DNA of 40,673 nt from Thermobifida fusca NBRC 14071 = JCM 3263 (GCF_001592045.1 NZ_BCWB01000051.1:1-40673), one strand, 5' to 3'; numbered from the stretch's first letter, positions 8,375 through 19,234 are shown. Translations and numbers: made by a program. The notes: generated from the letters alone by a model not told the origin.

Positions 8375-9511
8375 TCACGCCCCCTTCGCCCGGGCTTCCA
8401 GATCGGCGCGCGGGTTGTGGTCGGCTGTGGCGGCCTGGAATCGCTGCAACGCCTCCCGCGCCTCACTGTTGAGATTCTGCGGTACCGCCACCTCAACGGT
8501 CACTAGCAAGTCTCCAGTTGTGCCGTCCCGCCGGGTAGCCCCCTTGCCGCGGACCCGGAACACGCGCCCGTTGCGGGTGCCCGGCGGAATCCGCACGGTG
8601 ACCGGTGGCCCGCTCAGGGTGGGCACGCGCACCTCCGCTCCGAACACGGCTTCGGGGAAGGTCACCGGGAGAGTGAGGGTCAGGTTGTCTCCGGACCGGC
8701 CGAACACGGGGTGCGGGGTGACCCGGACGGTCACGAACAGGTCGCCAGCGGGGCCGCCGCGTTCCCCTGGTTCGCCCTTGCCCCGCAGCCGAATCCGCTG
8801 GCCGTCGGACACTCCCGGGGGAATGCGGGCCTGCACGGTGCGAGTGCCCTTCACATTCCCCGTTCCGCTGCAGGTCAGACACGGGTCGTCGGCCAAGTAG
8901 CCGCGTCCCTTGCACAGAGCGCACGGTTCGGACAGGGAGAAGCCGCCAAGGTTGGTGCTCTCGTGCCCGGTCCCCGCACACCGGGGGCAGACCCGCGGGG
9001 TCGTTCCAGGCTTGGCCCCGCTGCCCCGGCAGGTGGGGCACGAGACGGTGGTCGTGAGCGTGAAGCTCTTCGTGGTGCCGGAGACCGCTTCGGTGAAGCT
9101 GAGCGTGGTCTCGGTTTCGAGGTCGGCGCCCCGCCGCGACTGGGTGGCGCGGCCGCGGCCGCCGAACAGTCCACCGAAGAGGTCGGTGAGCCGTTCACCC
9201 CCGGTCGTGGTGTGGCCGAACAGGTCGCCGAGGTTGAAGTCGCCGATACCGCCCCCGCCAGGCCGGTAGGCCCCGCCGAACAGCGACCGGGCCTCGTCGT
9301 ACTCTTTGCGGCGCTTCTCGTCCGACAGGACGCTGTAGGCCTCAGAAATCTCCTTGAACTTCTTCTCGGCCTGCGCGTCGCCCTTGTTGGCGTCGGGGTG
9401 GTACTTGCGCGCGAGCTTGCGGTAGGCACTCCTGATCTCGTCCGCGGTGGCCGTCTTTGAGACTCCGAGGACCTTGTAATAGTCCTTCTCCAGGTAGTCC
9501 TTGGTGCTCAT
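8375..9511 (-). CDS. dnaJ: Chaperone DnaJ (type I)
   Basis: This 378-residue protein starts at ATG 9511 ([12 protein letters not shown]). The J domain (residues ~9-75) contains HPD in YHPDANKG. A Gly/Phe-rich linker follows (~80-130). The zinc region has four CxxCxGxG-type repeats ([32 protein letters not shown]), and two C-terminal beta domains end the protein. It delivers clients to DnaK and stimulates its ATPase. The stop codon overlaps the alternative GTG start of hspR, which suggests coupled translation. Some actinobacteria carry a second DnaJ (CbpA-like); this one is the dnaK-operon copy. Confidence 0.98.
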   Translation of the reverse strand: MSTKDYLEKDYYKVLGVSKTATADEIRSAYRKLARKYHPDANKGDAQAEKKFKEISEAYSVLSDEKRRKEYDEARSLFGGAYRPGGGGIGDFNLGDLFGHTTTGGERLTDLFGGLFGGRGRATQSRRGADLETETTLSFTEAVSGTTKSFTLTTTVSCPTCRGSGAKPGTTPRVCPRCAGTGHESTNLGGFSLSEPCALCKGRGYLADDPCLTCSGTGNVKGTRTVQARIPPGVSDGQRIRLRGKGEPGERGGPAGDLFVTVRVTPHPVFGRSGDNLTLTLPVTFPEAVFGAEVRVPTLSGPPVTVRIPPGTRNGRVFRVRGKGATRRDGTTGDLLVTVEVAVPQNLNSEAREALQRFQAATADHNPRADLEARAKGA

Positions 9512-9561
9512 CGACGTCTGCTTCTCCCCGCTCGTGCTCTGTGCCCAGTGGTGACTGAGTC

Positions 9562-9591
9562 GGGTGTCCCAGGCCCGAGCCTGGGACACCC
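9562..9591. promoter_or_regulatory. Intra-operon hairpin between grpE and dnaJ
   Basis: Arms 9562-9574 and 9579-9591 form a perfect 13-bp stem with a CCGA loop in the 98-nt gap. No T run follows in the direction of transcription, so an mRNA-processing or stability element, or partial attenuation, fits better than full termination. Confidence 0.65.
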
Positions 9592-9609
9592 CTTCTCCTA
9601 CCGCTCGCG

Positions 9610-10404
9610 CTACTGTTCGTCCGCGGTGTTCTTGTCCGCGGTGGCGTCAGACTGCTCCGTGGATTCCGCGGCCTCCGCCGACTCGGACGCTTCAGCAGGT
9701 TTCGCCTCGTCGTCTGATTCGGACGGTGCGGCAGCCTCCTCGGTTGCAGCCTCTTCCTTCTTCTCTTCTTCCGAGGCGGACGTGTCCTCCTCGGCTGGCC
9801 CTGCCACGACCACGCGGGCCGGACGGACCACCCGGTCACCGATGAGGTATCCGGGCTGGAACACCTCGATGACGGTCGGGACGGTCACGTCAGTCGAGGG
9901 CACCATGGACAGGGCTTCGTGCACGGTCGGGTCGAACTCGTCGCCCTTCTCGCCGTACTTCTTCAACCCCATCCGAGCGACCAAGGACTCCAGCGCCTCG
10001 CCCACGGACTTGAAGCCACCGACCAGTTCGTTGTGCTGCCGGGCTCGGCCGATGTCGTCCAAGATCGGCAGCAGCTCGGTGAGGACCTGGACGAGTGCCT
10101 GCTCCCGCATTGCGGCGCGGTCCCGGTCGACCCGCTTGCGGTAGTTGATGTACTCCGCCTGCAGCCGCTTGAGGTCGTCGGTGCGTTCCGCGACCTCTTG
10201 CCGCAGCCGGATCAGCTCCGCGTTCTCCTCGTCGGTTGGCTGTGCCGTCGTGGATTCGGCTGCCGCAGCCGCGGAGTCCTCAGAGGGCGACGCGGCCTCC
10301 CCCTCTGGAACGCGCGGCTGGCCGGTTTCGGGGTCGATCCGCCGCTTGTCGCGGATCACCGGCCCCTGCTTGTCCGTGCTGTGCTCGTTCTCCGGCACCG
10401 CCAT
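9610..10404 (-). CDS. grpE: Nucleotide exchange factor GrpE
   Basis: This 264-residue protein exchanges ADP on DnaK. A low-complexity Ala/Ser/Glu N-terminus (1-60) is followed by the long coiled-coil helix (~62-105, [29 protein letters not shown]), a four-helix region with [11 protein letters not shown], and the beta-wing with [20 protein letters not shown], which is the GrpE signature. It is longer than E. coli GrpE because of an extra ~60-residue Glu/Ala/Ser-rich acidic tail. The gap from dnaK is short and the order dnaK-grpE-dnaJ is standard. The start at MAVPENEHS is the only strong Met near the upstream end. Confidence 0.97.
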   Translation of the reverse strand: MAVPENEHSTDKQGPVIRDKRRIDPETGQPRVPEGEAASPSEDSAAAAAESTTAQPTDEENAELIRLRQEVAERTDDLKRLQAEYINYRKRVDRDRAAMREQALVQVLTELLPILDDIGRARQHNELVGGFKSVGEALESLVARMGLKKYGEKGDEFDPTVHEALSMVPSTDVTVPTVIEVFQPGYLIGDRVVRPARVVVAGPAEEDTSASEEEKKEEAATEEAAAPSESDDEAKPAEASESAEAAESTEQSDATADKNTADEQ

Positions 10405-10437
10405 TGAGTTACGCCTCCTCTATCCAGGGCCCGGTCT

Positions 10438-12317
<1,880 letters not shown>

Positions 12318-12319
<2 letters not shown>

Positions 12320-12346
12320 GTTGCTTCGTCACAGACTCACTGTCAA
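12318..12346 (-). promoter_or_regulatory. dnaK promoter (-35 TTGACA, -10 CAACAT)
   Basis: The -35 lies at 12341-12346 (perfect TTGACA) and the -10 at 12318-12323, with a 17-nt spacer. It is bracketed by the two HAIR-like sites, matching the expected layout for HspR control. Confidence 0.65.
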
Positions 12347-12350
12347 ATCA

Positions 12351-12371
12351 ATTGAGTCGCCTAGGCTCAAG
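12351..12371 (-). promoter_or_regulatory. HAIR element (HspR operator) upstream of dnaK
   Basis: On the minus strand this reads CTTGAGC-N7-ACTCAAT, differing from the Streptomyces HAIR consensus CTTGAGT-N7-ACTCAAG by one base in each half. It abuts the -35 element, about 72 nt upstream of the start codon. Confidence 0.85.
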
Positions 12372-12626
12372 TTTCTTTCGCGCTCATGACAACGCGGAAG
12401 ACACATCGATTGTTCCCTGGCGACCGTCACTTCTGATCACGGTTCTTGAGAAGCCAGGGACATCCCAGGGAAGGCCCAGTACTCTCCTCCGGGAAGTCCC
12501 CGAGCCCGAGGCCCGCACCGCCATCCCCCGACCGGCTACCCAATGGAGATGACCACATACCCTCTTCACTAACCTTGACAACCAGCCATCCTGTCCAGTC
12601 GGTCAATGGGTGGGACCGGCGGAGCG

Positions 12627-12655
12627 TTGACCCGTCGGTTATTACTCGCTAGTAA
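12627..12655 (+). promoter_or_regulatory. Promoter with overlapping palindromic operator, Fe-S oxidoreductase
   Basis: The -35 is TTGACC at 12627-12632 and the -10 is TAGTAA at 12650-12655, with a 17-nt spacer. A TTACT-N4-AGTAA palindrome (12642-12655) overlaps the -10, the shape expected of a TetR-family repressor site. The regulator is unknown. Confidence 0.55.
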
Positions 12656-12719
12656 CATTGGGTGGACCCCTGGTGCGCCGTGCACCAGGACACGACAGCA
12701 CGTTGGGAGGCCGCGGGCG

Positions 12720-14870
12720 ATGCTCTACCTGATACTGGGGATCATCACGACCGCCTTCGCCGTGGTCGGGGTCGCCGTGTGGGCCTATGGCATCAGCCGG
12801 ATGGTCCGCATCCTGCGCGTCGGCCGTCCGGTGGAAGCCGCTCGAAAGGCAGACTTCGGGCGACGCATCACGAACACGCTGATCGAGACACTCGGTCACA
12901 CGCGCATGCTCAAGTGGCGCTGGATCGGCATTGCCCACTGGTTCATCATGGTGTCGTTCCCGGCCCTGGTCTTCACAGTGGCCGAAGCCCATGGTGAAGT
13001 GTGGGATCCCCACTTCCAGCTGCCGCTCATCCACGACTGGACGATCTACGGCCTGTTCATTGAGGCCATTGCCGCACTGAGCCTCGCGGGCATCGTCGGG
13101 CTCACCATCTACCGGCAGCTGCGTGGACCGCGTGTCCTCGGCCGCAAGTCCAGGTTCGCCAACTCCAAGCACTGGACCGCTTACTACGTCGAGGCCTACA
13201 TCATCGCCCTGTTGGTCTCGATCTTTGTGATCCGTGGCGTCAAGGTCGCCATGGGTGACTTCCCCTTCCCGGTGTGGGCTACCCCGATCTCGCACGCCTT
13301 CGGCGCAATCCTCCCCGCCAACGAGTACCTACTGGCCTCTGTCGCGGCCTTCAAACTGATCATCTCTTGGCTGTTCTTCATCGCCATCGGCGTGTTCCTG
13401 ACCATGGGCGTGGCCTGGCACCGCTTCACCGCGCCGGTCAACATCTTCTTCAAGCGCAACGCCGACGGCTCGGCCGCGCTCGGCCCGGCCAAGCAGATGC
13501 TCAACAAGGACGGCGAGCCGCTGGACTTCGAGGAAGCCGACCCGGACGAAGACCCCTTCGGTGTCGGCAAGATCGAAGACTTCACGTGGAAGGGCCTCCT
13601 CGACTTCACCACCTGCACCGAGTGCGGCCGCTGCCAGTCGCAGTGCCCGGCCTGGAACACGGGCAAGCCGCTGTCCCCCAAGAAGCTGGTCATGGACCTC
13701 CGGGAGCACGCCTACGCCAAGGCTCCCTACCTCATGCAAGGGATCACTGAGGAGACCCCGGACATCCACGAAGACGTGCTGGCCCTGCTCAGCCGCCCCC
13801 TCGTGGGCACGGAGGAGGAGAACGGCGTCATCCACCCCGACGTCCTGTGGTCCTGCACCAACTGCGGCGCCTGCGTCGAACAGTGCCCCGTGGACATCGA
13901 GCACATCGACCACATCCTCGACATGCGCCGCTACCAGGTCATGATCGAGTCCAGCTTCCCCTCCGAGGCCAACACCCTCCTCAAGAACCTGGAGAACAAG
14001 GGCAACCCGTGGGGGATGAGCGAGTCCAAGCGCATGGACTGGATCTCCGAAGTCGACTTCGAGGTCCCCGTTGTCGAGGACAAGCTCCCCGAAGGAACCG
14101 AGTACCTCTTCTGGGTGGGCTGCGCGGGCGCCCTGGAGGACCGGGCGAAGAAGACCACCAAGGCCGTTGCCGAACTCCTGCACATCGCCGGCGTCAAGTA
14201 CGCCGTGCTCGGCGGGATGGAGACCTGCACCGGCGACTCGGCGCGCCGGCTGGGCATGGAGTTCATCTTCCAGATGCTCGCCCAGCAGAACATCGAGACG
14301 CTCAAGGAAGTCGGCGCGACCAAGATCGTGGTCACCTGCCCGCACTGCTTCAACACGATCGGCAACGAGTACCGGGACCTGGGCGGCGACTTCGAAGTGG
14401 TGCACCACACCAAGCTGCTCGCCCAGCTGGTCAAGGAAGGACGCCTGGCGCCGATCGAGCGGGTGGACCGGAACGTCACGTACCACGACCCGTGCTTCCT
14501 GGGCCGCCACAACAAGATCTACGAGCCGCCGCGTGAGCTGATCAACGGCGTGCCGGGAGTGTCCGCGACCGAGATGCCGCGCAACCGGGAGCGCAGCTTC
14601 TGCTGCGGTGCGGGTGGCGCGCGCATGTGGATGGAGGAGCGCATCGGCAAGCGCATCAACACCGAGCGCGTCGAAGAGGCGCTGTCCACCAAGGCGGACC
14701 TCATCGCTACCGGTTGCCCGTTCTGCCAGGTCATGGTGAGCGACGCCGTCAACGAGAAGAAGTCGAAGAAGGAAGCGGCCGAGTCCGTGGAAGTGATGGA
14801 CGTCGCGCAGCTCCTGCTCCAGTCGGCGAAGCAGAAGGAAGAGGGAGAGGCCGCCAAGGAGACGGTCTAA
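12720..14870 (+). CDS. Membrane Fe-S oxidoreductase (HdrD/GlpC-like, Rv0338c-type)
   Basis: This 716-residue protein starts at ATG 12720 with GGGAGG about 9 nt upstream. The N-terminal ~280 residues hold about five to six membrane helices. Two ferredoxin-type 4Fe-4S motifs follow (CTECGRCQSQCP near 300; CTNCGACVEQCP near 380). Two CCG cysteine-rich domains follow (VGCAGALEDR with TCTGDSARRLG and TCPHCFN; then DPCFLGRHN with CCGAGGARMW), which bind special Fe-S clusters in heterodisulfide-reductase-like proteins. The architecture matches the mycobacterial iron-sulfur-binding reductase family, proposed to pass electrons from acyl-CoA oxidation to quinones. That function is inferred from family. 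The C-terminus is Lys/Glu-rich. Confidence 0.9.
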   Translation: MLYLILGIITTAFAVVGVAVWAYGISRMVRILRVGRPVEAARKADFGRRITNTLIETLGHTRMLKWRWIGIAHWFIMVSFPALVFTVAEAHGEVWDPHFQLPLIHDWTIYGLFIEAIAALSLAGIVGLTIYRQLRGPRVLGRKSRFANSKHWTAYYVEAYIIALLVSIFVIRGVKVAMGDFPFPVWATPISHAFGAILPANEYLLASVAAFKLIISWLFFIAIGVFLTMGVAWHRFTAPVNIFFKRNADGSAALGPAKQMLNKDGEPLDFEEADPDEDPFGVGKIEDFTWKGLLDFTTCTECGRCQSQCPAWNTGKPLSPKKLVMDLREHAYAKAPYLMQGITEETPDIHEDVLALLSRPLVGTEEENGVIHPDVLWSCTNCGACVEQCPVDIEHIDHILDMRRYQVMIESSFPSEANTLLKNLENKGNPWGMSESKRMDWISEVDFEVPVVEDKLPEGTEYLFWVGCAGALEDRAKKTTKAVAELLHIAGVKYAVLGGMETCTGDSARRLGMEFIFQMLAQQNIETLKEVGATKIVVTCPHCFNTIGNEYRDLGGDFEVVHHTKLLAQLVKEGRLAPIERVDRNVTYHDPCFLGRHNKIYEPPRELINGVPGVSATEMPRNRERSFCCGAGGARMWMEERIGKRINTERVEEALSTKADLIATGCPFCQVMVSDAVNEKKSKKEAAESVEVMDVAQLLLQSAKQKEEGEAAKETV

Positions 14871-15308
14871 CCCTCCCGGTGCCACGGGCTTCCGGCACAA
14901 CCGGATCGGGGCCGCGGCCGTCGGGGTGATCCGCCCCGGCGTCCGCGGCCCTTGTGCGCTACGGCGCCGGTGAGGAGGCATGGCGCAGGAAAGGCGCGGG
15001 CAGCCCCGAGAACAGGACCGCAGGGAGCGTCAGGAGCTCACCGCGGGGCAGCCGGGGCAGGCAGGGCCGGGCCCTCTCTTTGGGGCGCGTGGCGGCCGTG
15101 GCGTGATGCGGGGAGCGCCCCCGAACTGGCGCATCCGCGTCTCCCGCTCGCGCGCAGTGAGGTATGTGTCGTTCGCCGCGGGACAGCACGTCCGTATCCC
15201 GGTTGATGGACGCGGTCCAGAAGTGCTGGTCCGACCCAGTGTCCGCCCCGCACTGGATCGCGCAGCCGCGCTCGCGCCGCGGGTATCTCGTCCGACCGCG
15301 CCGGGCGG
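14871..15308. other. Intergenic stretch with terminator-like hairpin, no confident gene
   Basis: A GC-rich hairpin lies at 14909-14951. A 110-codon open frame begins at 14980, but GAGGAGG sits only 1 nt from its ATG and its composition (Arg/Gly/Pro-rich, no hydrophobic pattern) is not protein-like, so I do not call it. Confidence 0.5.
14909..14951 (+). terminator. GC-rich terminator-like hairpin after the Fe-S oxidoreductase
   Basis: Outer arms 14909-14917 and 14943-14951 are 9-bp complements, with an inner CGGGG/CCCCG pair (14922-14926/14934-14938). It lies 38 nt past the stop codon; the T content downstream is weak. Confidence 0.6.
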
Positions 15309-15533
15309 CTAGCAGGAGAGTTCAGGCGTTTCCTGGCTGACTGGCTCGTCGAGGACGAGCCGCATCGGGGAGGCGGACTGGGCGGTGCGGGGGCGCAGTC
15401 CCAGGACTCGGTCGAGTTCGTCGGTCGTGAGTGGGGCATCAGCTTCCCCCACCGCGGCCAGCACGTCGGTGTACAGGTCGATCTCCGCTAAAGCCACGGC
15501 GTCGTGGAGAGGTACGTGAGGATCGATGTCCAT
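15309..15533 (-). CDS. Small conserved actinobacterial protein, unknown function
   Basis: This 74-residue protein starts at ATG 15533 with GGAGGTGA 5-6 nt upstream. It reads MDIDPHVPLHDAVALAEIDL, then an acidic helix and TTDELDRVLGLRP. This layout (a PLHDA-LAEIELY segment followed by an acidic segment and a DEVLGV-like helix) is one I associate with small hypothetical proteins common in Streptomyces and relatives. No catalytic motif is visible. It is probably a soluble helical protein. It sits alone, with non-coding DNA on both sides. Confidence 0.75.
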   Translation of the reverse strand: MDIDPHVPLHDAVALAEIDLYTDVLAAVGEADAPLTTDELDRVLGLRPRTAQSASPMRLVLDEPVSQETPELSC

Positions 15534-17169
15534 CCGTGTCACCTCCGGTCCGAGTCTGTCCTCAGAGCTTTCCTCGTTCCGGACATGTCCGGACGAGCCC
15601 TCCCCACCGTCTCACCCCAGATTACGTACCGGTAGCCGACAGACCATGGCCCATCGGGACCATTTTTCAACCGCGGAGCGATCTAGTTACTCAATGTCAG
15701 GGATTCCGTGTTTCCAATGACCGAACGGACTAGTTCAATCGCTCTTCTCTCCCCACCGGCCACTGCCCTCACATAAATATGACTTGAAAATGACTAATAA
15801 CATTTTTGATCCACCTCCATAACAAAGAGAGAGCATCAGGAGGTTTCTCTGCACACCGCCCGCACCGCCCCTGCAGCCGCGCGGCGGCACGGCTCGGACC
15901 CCCCGCCGCCACCCCGGCTTCCCCACCCCGACCAGGCACTCTCCGCACCTGTCTACCAGGAGATAGTGACTCTTTGTGACGGCCCGGGGACCGCTGCTTT
16001 CCTCCTTGCACTGTCCTCAGCCTTCTGGCCGCACCTCCCCAGCCGCGAGGCGTTTTTACCGCCTTCCGGAACCCCGGGAAGGATATTTCCGAAGAGAAAA
16101 ACAACTCCACTCAAGTGCTTTCTCGCCCCAGAGGCACACCCGAAATACAGGAAGATTTGCGGGACGGGATCTCTATTTTTTATGAACCGCCCCCGGACTG
16201 CACGAGTTCTCCGCACTCTTAGGAAAAAGCGTGGAAAAAATACGGAGAACACCCTCGGGAGTCCGCTATTTCTGCCGTCGCTTCGACGCGTAGCTCGGTG
16301 CCCGAGGTGCTCCCGCTCCGCGCCGCACCACGGCTGTTCCGCTTCTCCCGGGGCGCGCGGGCACGAGGCAGGTATGGCAGCGCGACAGCCGAGACTTATC
16401 GCAATCCTCTCCCGCCGACACCATGGGCGGAATATCCCCGGACAACGGCGAAGGAAACCGAACGCAAGCCGTGCCCTGCACCGTCTTCTTCCGGGGAAAA
16501 CCGGAGTCCCGGGCAACCCCGGAAACCGTGACTGAAGCGGCAGAAAAGAAAACCGGAGCGAGAAGCCGCTAGTGGCATGGACCGGTGGCGCTCATGCCCC
16601 ATCCAGACTTTTCTCCTCGCTTCACGCTTCGGAATAGATGCGTCACACAGGGAAACTGCACGAGATACGCTCCGTCGGCCTGCCCCGCCGGAGCGCCGCC
16701 TGGGTGTTCTGCCCGGCGCCGCGGCCCTGCGCCGTCGAGCGCACATCCGGCGCCGCCGGGTCACGGCTGCCCCGAAAGAAGATGCCAGTCGGTGACCTCA
16801 TTGCCACGCTCAGGTGCGCCCTGCCCAGGCGGGGCGCAGTCCGCTACCGGATCGGTCTATGCCGGGGTAGCCCGTTGTGCCTAGGACCCCGCGGATGCGC
16901 GGATACTGCCTGCGCAGCACAGTCCGGCAGCTCCCGCATGGCAGCAGGGTCCCCGGCCGGGCAGTCCGCCGCCGAAGTCTGAGCAGATCCGGCCGTATCC
17001 GCAGCAGATGCACCACGGCACGCCTTCGAACCCGCGGTACCGGGGCCGGGACCGCGCACCAGCTATTCCCGAGCGCCGCCCCGCGAAGCCACGGTCCGAG
17101 CGCCGTCTCCCGCATGCGAGGGCTCAGCCACGCACACCCGCTCTCAGCGGGCAGCGCCCCTGGTGCGGC
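15534..17169. other. 1.6-kb region without a convincing gene
   Basis: Several open frames up to 189 codons exist on both strands, some directly antisense to each other, but their composition (Pro/Arg/Ser-rich, many short repeats of rare residues, no recognisable fold) and lack of ribosome sites argue against coding. The stretch 15740-16600 is lower in GC than neighbouring genes. One strong Shine-Dalgarno precedes a 22-codon frame at 15735-15803 (minus). A weak CCCGCT/AGCGGG hairpin lies at 17137-17151, downstream of the carbonic anhydrase gene. I see no tRNA, rRNA or known riboswitch. Confidence 0.55.
15735..15803 (-). CDS. Possible 22-residue peptide with a strong ribosome site
   Basis: ATG 15803 follows GGAGGTGG with 7-nt spacing, an ideal site, and opens MLLVIFKSYLCEG..., a short hydrophobic stretch then a polar tail. 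The frame ends at 15735. Nothing resembles it that I know; coding status is uncertain. It could be a regulatory or membrane-active peptide, or chance. Confidence 0.3.
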   Translation of the reverse strand: MLLVIFKSYLCEGSGRWGEKSD

Positions 17170-17709
17170 TCAACGCCACGTCACGCCGCGGTGCTGCGCG
17201 GCATACCCCACGTACCGTTCGGCGGTGCCCACCAGGTTCTCCCGCTCGACGTCGGTCAGCTCCCGGATGACTTTGCCTGGCACGCCCGCCCACAGGGTGC
17301 CTGCGGGCACCCGCCTCCCCGGCGGCACGAGGGCACCGGCAGCGACCAGCGCTCCCGCCTCCACGGTGGCCCCGCCCAGGACCACCGCGTTGATCCCGAT
17401 CAGCGCGCCGTCCTCCACGACCGCGCCGTGCACCATCGCCTTGTGGCCGAGGCTCACCCCGTTACCGAGGATCGCAGGCTCTCCCGGGTCCGCGTGCAGG
17501 CAGCACAGGTCTTGAATGTTGCAGCGTTCCCCCACGATGATGTCCTCGGTGTCGGCGCGCAGCACTGAGCCGTACCAGACACTGCTGTGGGCCCCGATAC
17601 GGACCCTGCCTACGACCACTGCTCCCGGCGCGATCCAAGCGTCGTGGTGGATCGTCGGCTCGCCGAACTCCGCAGAGCCGATGTGCGGTCGCTCTCCGCT
17701 ACCGGACAT
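17170..17709 (-). CDS. Gamma-carbonic anhydrase-like hexapeptide-repeat protein
   Basis: This 179-residue protein starts at ATG 17709 with GGGAGGAG about 6 nt upstream; longer frames lack support. It is a left-handed beta-helix built of hexapeptide repeats (IGAHSSVWYGSVLRADTEDIIVG, and later VVEDGALIGINAVVLGGATVE). The three metal-ligand histidines of the gamma class are present in LHAD and LGHKAMVHG. The C-terminal helix (ELTDVERENLVGTAERYV) is typical. It may interconvert CO2 and bicarbonate, but many family members lack measurable activity and act as metal-binding or acyl-transfer proteins. No operon partner is visible. Confidence 0.92.
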   Translation of the reverse strand: MSGSGERPHIGSAEFGEPTIHHDAWIAPGAVVVGRVRIGAHSSVWYGSVLRADTEDIIVGERCNIQDLCCLHADPGEPAILGNGVSLGHKAMVHGAVVEDGALIGINAVVLGGATVEAGALVAAGALVPPGRRVPAGTLWAGVPGKVIRELTDVERENLVGTAERYVGYAAQHRGVTWR

Positions 17710-18048
17710 GGCATCTCCTCCCACCCACAGGCACGTGCGGACAGCGAAGATGACCGATACCGTCCATGCACGGGCACAATCGCCCATACTTTAGTGGGAT
17801 GGCTTCTGGGCGGCTCTGTGAGGTCGCCGCACGCCACTGCCGAGCGGGCCTCGGAACAATGTCACCACCGGGACGCGCCGCTGCCCCGGGGCCACCCCGC
17901 ACACTGTCCGTTCCCCGCTCACCCCTCGCGTTCCCCCACCTCAGATGAGGATTCCCACATCTCGTTTCAGAGGTGTTATGGGAACGATAGACAAGAGCAA
18001 AAATCCATCCCTCCAGATCCGATCATTGTCGACCTGGTAACCGAGGAC
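17710..18048. other. Divergent intergenic region
   Basis: This 339-bp gap separates the carbonic anhydrase and the FilP-like gene. A minus-strand TAAAGT (near 17793) could be a -10 for the carbonic anhydrase but lacks a -35. A short CCTCA/TGAGG repeat lies at about 17938-17949. I see nothing firmer. Confidence 0.4.
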
Positions 18049-19215
18049 ATGAACGAACGCATTCCTGAGATATTCCCGAACCTGCTGCGCGAAGACGCCT
18101 TCCCCACCGTCCGCAAGGGCGGCTACGACAAGCGTCAGGTCGACGACTTCGTCGTCCGCAACCACAACCAGCTCCGCGACCTCCAGGAGCGCCTCGCCCG
18201 CGCCCACGACGAGCTGGAGCAGTTGCGTCGCGAACTCGCCGAGGCCAAAGCCAAGGCCGCGGTCAAGCCGGAACACGAGCAGATCAGCGAGCGGCTGGCC
18301 AACATCCTGCGCATCGCGGAGGAAGAGGCCGCTGACAAGCGAGCTCAGGTCGACAAGGAAGTCAAGGAGATCCGGGCCAAGGCCGAGGAGGAGGCCAAGG
18401 CCAAGATCAAGAGCGCCCAGGAGCAGGCGGAGCGGATCGTCAACGGCGCTCGGGACGAAGCCAAGGAGCTGCTCACCTCCACCAAGCAGGAGGCCGAGCG
18501 GCTGCGCGAGGAGGCAGCCAAGGAAGCGGAGCGCAAGCTGAACGAGGCCGAGGCGCGGGCCAACAAGATCCACGATGTCGCGGACCGGCGGCTCAAGCGC
18601 CTGGTGGCCACGCACGGGGAGGCGGTGCGCCGCCTCAACGACATGCGCGACACCCTGGCGGAGCTCCTCAAAGCCGAAGCCAAGGCCGGTGCGCTGGACG
18701 CCGGGCTCAAACGGTCCGACTTCGAAGGCAGCACGGACAAGGAGTCGGCCTCCGCGGCCTCGAGCAAGCAGTCCTCCCCCCAGGCGGCGGAGCCCGAGGG
18801 TGCGGCCAACGCCCAGCGTCCCGCTTCCCCTGACAACGAGCCCACGGCCCGCCTCAACCCGGCCGACAAGGAGCCCACGGCCCGCCTCAACCCGGCGAGC
18901 AGCGGAGCCGCGGCGGATGGGAAGGCGGAGAACCAGGTGAAGAGCGCCCCGGCCGCGCAGGGAGCGCGTCCCATTCCCGGGCGTCCTCAAGGGTTTCGTT
19001 ACGCGGGTCCAGCACCGACTGACGCGGGCAGCTCTCCTACGCCGCCGCCTCCGTCCACGGAACTGACCGGCGTGTACCAGGCGTCCGTGCCTGCAGACTC
19101 CGCCAGCTCTGCGGACTCGGGAAGCTCCGCCGGCTCCTCGAACGCGGGAAGCTCCGCGGGCTCCTCGGATTCGGGAAGCTCGGGAGGCTCAGACTCCTCC
19201 GGCGGCGGCTTCTAG
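18049..19215 (+). CDS. FilP/DivIVA-like coiled-coil cytoskeletal protein
   Basis: This 388-residue protein starts at ATG 18049, with GAGG immediately upstream. Residues ~20-45 carry a DivIVA-type GYDKRQVDDFV motif. A long coiled coil (~45-215) follows, with SERLANILRIAEEEAADKR, which resembles the FilP/Scy/AbpS group of actinobacterial filament proteins. The last ~170 residues are disordered: two 11-residue EPTARLNPADK-type repeats, then Pro/Ala-rich sequence and a Ser/Gly/Asp tail ending SSGGGF. Such proteins give mechanical support and organise polar growth or septation. The low-complexity tail is unusual for FilP and could bind partners or carry phosphorylation. Confidence 0.8.
   Translation: MNERIPEIFPNLLREDAFPTVRKGGYDKRQVDDFVVRNHNQLRDLQERLARAHDELEQLRRELAEAKAKAAVKPEHEQISERLANILRIAEEEAADKRAQVDKEVKEIRAKAEEEAKAKIKSAQEQAERIVNGARDEAKELLTSTKQEAERLREEAAKEAERKLNEAEARANKIHDVADRRLKRLVATHGEAVRRLNDMRDTLAELLKAEAKAGALDAGLKRSDFEGSTDKESASAASSKQSSPQAAEPEGAANAQRPASPDNEPTARLNPADKEPTARLNPASSGAAADGKAENQVKSAPAAQGARPIPGRPQGFRYAGPAPTDAGSSPTPPPPSTELTGVYQASVPADSASSADSGSSAGSSNAGSSAGSSDSGSSGGSDSSGGGF
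18838..18903 (+). repeat. 33-bp tandem repeat encoding EPTARLNPADK-type units
   Basis: Units 18838-18870 and 18871-18903 share their first 26 nt exactly. Each encodes EPTARLNPA plus two variable residues in the disordered tail of the FilP-like protein. Confidence 0.9.
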
Positions 19216-19234
19216 CCGCGTGCCGTAACGCAGC

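Noticed and set aside
13329-14981. 550-codon minus-strand frame
   Set aside because: It is antisense to the Fe-S oxidoreductase and has no recognisable domain.
14980-15312. 110-codon plus-strand frame with GAGGAGG next to its ATG
   Set aside because: The ribosome site is only 1 nt from the start and the sequence is Arg/Gly/Pro-rich without a fold-like pattern.
15953-16535. Two antisense frames of 187 and 189 codons in the empty region
   Set aside because: Neither has a ribosome site or protein-like composition, and each appears a by-product of the other's lack of stop codons.
17025-17060. tRNA-like TTCGAACCC in the empty region
   Set aside because: No matching acceptor or anticodon stems can be formed around it.
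16638-17115. Overlapping Arg/Ser-rich frames upstream of the carbonic anhydrase
   Set aside because: No motif, no ribosome site, and codon use is unlike that of the called genes.
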